Part shown: in pieces, positions 61,182-64,000 of the stretch
Numbering within the stretch: the first letter of the stretch is position 1
How the letters are laid out: each line of letters opens with the position of its first letter
Source: Methylorubrum rhodinum
GTDB taxonomy: Bacteria; Pseudomonadota; Alphaproteobacteria; Rhizobiales; Beijerinckiaceae
DNA length: 64,000 bases
Assembly (NCBI RefSeq): GCF_014199935.1
Contig: NZ_JACHOP010000013.1
Location: 62,001 to 126,000, forward strand
Direction: 5' to 3'
Notes under the pieces: model-generated
What the model saw: only the letters and a program-made list of their open reading frames with translations
What the model was told of the DNA's origin: nothing
Database searches by the model: none
Program-made: the position numbers and the translations under genes

Positions 61182-62207
61182 GTGTCGCGCCTGCTCAGGA
61201 CTGGACGACTCGTGTGTTTCGGCTGGGTGCTGACGCTCGGCGGTGTCGCGCAGGCGGCGGAGGTCAACCTCTACACCACCCGCGAGCCCGGCCTGATCCG
61301 GCCGCTGCTCGACGCCTACACTGCCAGGAGCGGCGTGAAGGTCAACACGGTGTTCGTCGAGAAGGGGCTGGCCGAGCGTGTCGCCGCCGAGGGGGCCCGC
61401 TCGCAGGCCGACCTCGTCATGACGGTCGATATCGGCAATCTGATCGAGCTGGTCGACCGCGACCTCGCCCAGCCGGTGCGCTCCGCCGCGCTCGAGGCGG
61501 CGGTGCCGGCGCCGTTGCGCGATTCGGAAGGCCGCTGGTTCGGCCTCTCCATGCGGGCCCGCGTGCTCTACGCCGACAGGGGCCTCTCCGACCTCTCCGC
61601 CGCCACCTACGAGGAGCTGGCCGATCCGAAATGGAAGGGCAAGGTCTGCCTCCGCTCCGGGCAGCACCCCTACAACACTGCGCTGATTTCGGCCTTCCTC
61701 GTCCGCCACGGGGCGGAGAAGACGGAGGCCTGGCTCAAGGGGGTGAAGGCCAACCTCGCCCGCAAGGCTGCGGGCGGCGACCGGGACGTGGCCCGCGACA
61801 TCGCCGCCGACCTCTGCGAGGTCGGGCTCGCCAATTCCTATTATGTCGGCTTGATGCGCTCGGGCCGCGGCGGCCCGGATCAGCAGAAATGGGGCGAGGC
61901 GATCAAGGTCGTGCTGCCGACCTTCGAGGGCGGGGGCACGCACGTCAACGTCTCGGGCGCCATCGTCGCCAGGAACGCGCCGAACCGCGACGAGGCGGTC
62001 AAGCTCCTTGAATACCTCGTCTCCGACGAGGCGCAGGCGCTCTACGCCAGGACCGATTACGAGTATCCGGTGAAGCCGGGTGCCGCGGTCGATCCGCTGC
62101 TCTCCGCCTTCGGGACGCTCGCCATCGACACGACGCCGCTCGTCGAGATCGCCCGCAACCGCAAGGCCGCGAGCCTGCTCGTCGACAAGGTCGGCTTCGA
62201 CAACTGA
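61182..62207 (+). CDS. fbpA: Ferric iron ABC transporter, periplasmic binding protein
   Basis: The GTG at 61182 follows a GGGGGAG ribosome binding site and starts MSRLLRTGRLVCFGWVLT, a signal peptide ending AQAAE; a longer frame from 61119 lacks these. The 341-residue protein is a class-II ferric-binding protein: VNLYTTREPGLIRPLLDAY at the start, and the Tyr pair that binds Fe3+ in LANSYYVGL near residue 225. Conserved GGGTHVNVSG and AIDTTPLVEI segments follow. It captures Fe3+ in the periplasm and hands it to the permease encoded 14 bp downstream. Confidence 0.94.
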   Translation: MSRLLRTGRLVCFGWVLTLGGVAQAAEVNLYTTREPGLIRPLLDAYTARSGVKVNTVFVEKGLAERVAAEGARSQADLVMTVDIGNLIELVDRDLAQPVRSAALEAAVPAPLRDSEGRWFGLSMRARVLYADRGLSDLSAATYEELADPKWKGKVCLRSGQHPYNTALISAFLVRHGAEKTEAWLKGVKANLARKAAGGDRDVARDIAADLCEVGLANSYYVGLMRSGRGGPDQQKWGEAIKVVLPTFEGGGTHVNVSGAIVARNAPNRDEAVKLLEYLVSDEAQALYARTDYEYPVKPGAAVDPLLSAFGTLAIDTTPLVEIARNRKAASLLVDKVGFDN

Positions 62208-62221
62208 CGCTCGGTCCCATC

Positions 62222-63853
62222 ATGCCGGTGACGCGCGGGCTCGCCTGGGCGGCGACCCTCGCGCTCGGCGCCCTGCTCGCGGCGCCCGTCGTCTCGCTGG
62301 CGTTCACGGCGGCCGAGGGGACGGGCGAGCTGTGGCCGCATCTCGCCGCCTACGTCCTGCCGCAGGCGATCCGCGACACCGCCCTGCTGCTCGCGGGCGT
62401 CGGCCTCCTCGTGATCGGGCTCGGCACCGGGACGGCGTGGCTGGTCTCGGCCTTCGACTTTCCCGGCCGGCGCCTCCTCGACGCCGCGCTGCTTCTGCCG
62501 CTCGCGGTGCCGACCTACGTGGTCGCCTTCGCCTATCTCGACCTGATGCATCCGCTCGGGCCGGTCCAGAGCGGGCTGCGGGGGATGCTGGGGCTCGCGG
62601 GCCCGCGCGACCTCGTCCTGCCCGAGCTGCGCTCCCTGCCCGGCTGCATCCTCCTGCTCGGCTTCGTCCTCTATCCCTACGTCTACCTGCCGACGCGGGC
62701 GCTGTTCCTGATGCGGGCCGGCGGCCTGCTCGAGGCCGCGCGGATGCTCGGCGCCGGGCCCGGCCGGACCTTCTTCCGCGTGGCGCTCCCCTTGGCACGG
62801 CCCGCGGTGGCGCTCGGCACTGGTCTCGCCCTGATGGAGGCGCTCAACGATGTCGGCGCCGCGGAATTCTTGGGCGTTCGCACCCTCACGGTCCAGGTCT
62901 ACGCCACCTGGGTGAACCGCTCCGACCTGCCCGGCGCGGCGCAGATCGCGCTGGTGATGCTGGCCTGCGTCCTGCTCCTCGTCGGGCTGGAACGCCTCGC
63001 CCGCGGCGGGCGGGGCTTTGCCGGTACGGGGCAGCGCGAGCGCCCGAGCGCGCGGCGGCGTCTCGGCGGTGGGCGGGCCGCTGCCGCCCTGACGCTCGGA
63101 GGGGTGCCGGTGATCCTCGGCTTCGGCCTGCCCGCGGGCTATCTCGCGCTCTCGGCGTGGCGGCGCGTCCAGGGCGCGGGGCTGCCGGACACGCTGCTGG
63201 CCGAGGCCGTGAACACGATCCTCTACGCAGGCGCGGCGACGGTGCTGACGGTGGCGCTGGGGCTGCTGATCGCGGCGGCGCCCGGCCTGCTCGGGCGGCG
63301 ACAAGGCGCCGCGCTCATCCGGATGGCGGCGCTCGGCTACGCCATGCCCGGCACGGTGCTGGCGGTGGGGCTGCTCGCGCCGCTGGCGCTCGTCGATTCC
63401 GGGATGACGGCGCTGACCGGAGCCTCGCTGGCCCTCGTCGGCCTCGGTACGGGCGGTGCCCTGGTGATGGGCTACGGGATGCGCTTCCTCACTGTGTCGG
63501 TGGGGGCGACGGAGGCCGGGCTCGCGCGCATTCCGCGCACGGTTCCCGACGCGGCGCGGGTGCTCGGGCGGGGGCGGCTCTCGACCCTGCTGACGGTTCA
63601 GGTGCCGCTGGCGTGGCCCGCCATCCTGAGCGGGGCGCTGCTGGCCTTCGTGGACATCGCCAAGGAATTGCCGCTGACGCTGCTGTTGCGGCCGCTCAAC
63701 GTGGAGACGCTGAGCACGCATCTCTACGGGGAGGCGGCGCGCGGCACCTACGAGGACGGTGCCGCCGCCGCACTCCTGATCGTGGGAATCGGGTTGATCC
63801 CGGTCATTCTCCTGCTGCGCCTCGACCGCGACGCGGTTCTGCGCAGGGGATGA
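62222..63853 (+). CDS. fbpB: Ferric iron ABC transporter, permease
   Basis: The 543-residue permease has about 12 membrane helices in two halves, as in FbpB/SfuB. Each half has an EAA loop that docks the ATPase: EAARMLGAGPGRTFFRVALP near residue 180 and DAARVLGRGRLSTLLTVQVP near 440. The second half also has the ELPLTLLLRPLNVETLSTHLY segment typical of iron permeases. It forms the import channel for Fe3+ from FbpA. The gene follows fbpA by 14 bp and should be co-transcribed. Confidence 0.94.
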   Translation: MPVTRGLAWAATLALGALLAAPVVSLAFTAAEGTGELWPHLAAYVLPQAIRDTALLLAGVGLLVIGLGTGTAWLVSAFDFPGRRLLDAALLLPLAVPTYVVAFAYLDLMHPLGPVQSGLRGMLGLAGPRDLVLPELRSLPGCILLLGFVLYPYVYLPTRALFLMRAGGLLEAARMLGAGPGRTFFRVALPLARPAVALGTGLALMEALNDVGAAEFLGVRTLTVQVYATWVNRSDLPGAAQIALVMLACVLLLVGLERLARGGRGFAGTGQRERPSARRRLGGGRAAAALTLGGVPVILGFGLPAGYLALSAWRRVQGAGLPDTLLAEAVNTILYAGAATVLTVALGLLIAAAPGLLGRRQGAALIRMAALGYAMPGTVLAVGLLAPLALVDSGMTALTGASLALVGLGTGGALVMGYGMRFLTVSVGATEAGLARIPRTVPDAARVLGRGRLSTLLTVQVPLAWPAILSGALLAFVDIAKELPLTLLLRPLNVETLSTHLYGEAARGTYEDGAAAALLIVGIGLIPVILLLRLDRDAVLRRG

Positions 63854-63925
63854 CCGGTCGCTCACGAAGCGTCGGAAAGCCCGGTGAGCGAGATCTCGAT
63901 GAGGTGGGCTGGGACGGCGCCCCGG

Positions 63926-64000
63926 TCAGAGGCCCATCAGCACGCTGACCGAGCCGACGGCCGTCACGATGAGGCCACAGGCGAACACGGCGATCATGGC
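63926..64000 (-). CDS. C-terminal end of a membrane protein, cut by the window edge
   Basis: On the minus strand an open frame enters at the window edge and ends TGA at 63926. The 24 visible residues (AMIAVFACGLIVTAVGSV and onward to MGL) are a single hydrophobic helix, typical of the last transmembrane segment of a membrane protein. It is convergent with fbpB. Identity cannot be told. Confidence 0.6.
   Translation of the reverse strand, partial: AMIAVFACGLIVTAVGSVSVLMGL

Overview
The window is 64 kb of GC-rich alphaproteobacterial DNA, most probably from Methylobacterium or a close relative. This rests on family content: HWE-type histidine kinases, a BA14K-like protein, a MauE-type membrane protein, HPK4-type hybrid kinases with an AHDFNN H-box, small exported PRC-barrel proteins, and an Irr-like iron box. 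The taxon is inferred from gene families; no marker gene such as rRNA is present.

Region 1 (1-14.6 kb) is a loose collection of small envelope and stress genes around ion transporters. It holds Gly/Arg-rich and BA14K-like exported proteins, two exported PRC-barrel proteins, a glutaredoxin-MauE fusion, a voltage-sensor-type K+ channel with a zinc-ribbon tail, NhaA, an MgtC-family protein, a NarL-type two-component pair, an Rmf/CrpP-like protein and a universal stress protein. Region 2 (14.9-19.8 kb) contains a complete IS66 element. Its 24-bp inverted repeats and 8-bp target duplication are visible, and it has split a 78-codon gene that lies next to a CPA1 antiporter. Region 3 (19.8-27.7 kb) has the glycogen debranching enzyme GlgX, a MASE4 hybrid kinase, some small unknown genes and a membrane diguanylate cyclase.

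Region 4 (27.8-57.2 kb) is dominated by sensor kinases. It has a CHASE3 hybrid kinase, a tightly packed operon of ParD-like antitoxin, hybrid kinase, HWE kinase and HWE kinase, a kinase broken by an internal deletion, two closely related multi-PAS hybrid kinases facing each other, and between them a protein carrying two complete kinase-receiver modules. The cluster ends with a KaiC-like double ATPase translationally coupled to a hybrid kinase, next to a Crp/Fnr regulator. An SDR, a zinc alcohol dehydrogenase and a patatin-like lipase are embedded in it. None of the hybrid kinases has a DNA-binding response regulator beside it, so signal output must lie elsewhere.

Region 5 (58-64 kb) has small unknown genes, a tRNA-Gly(TCC) with its terminator, and an FbpABC-type ferric iron importer. 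An AT-rich Irr-box-like site precedes the binding-protein gene. Both window edges cut genes: an exported Gly/Arg-rich protein at the left and a membrane protein at the right.
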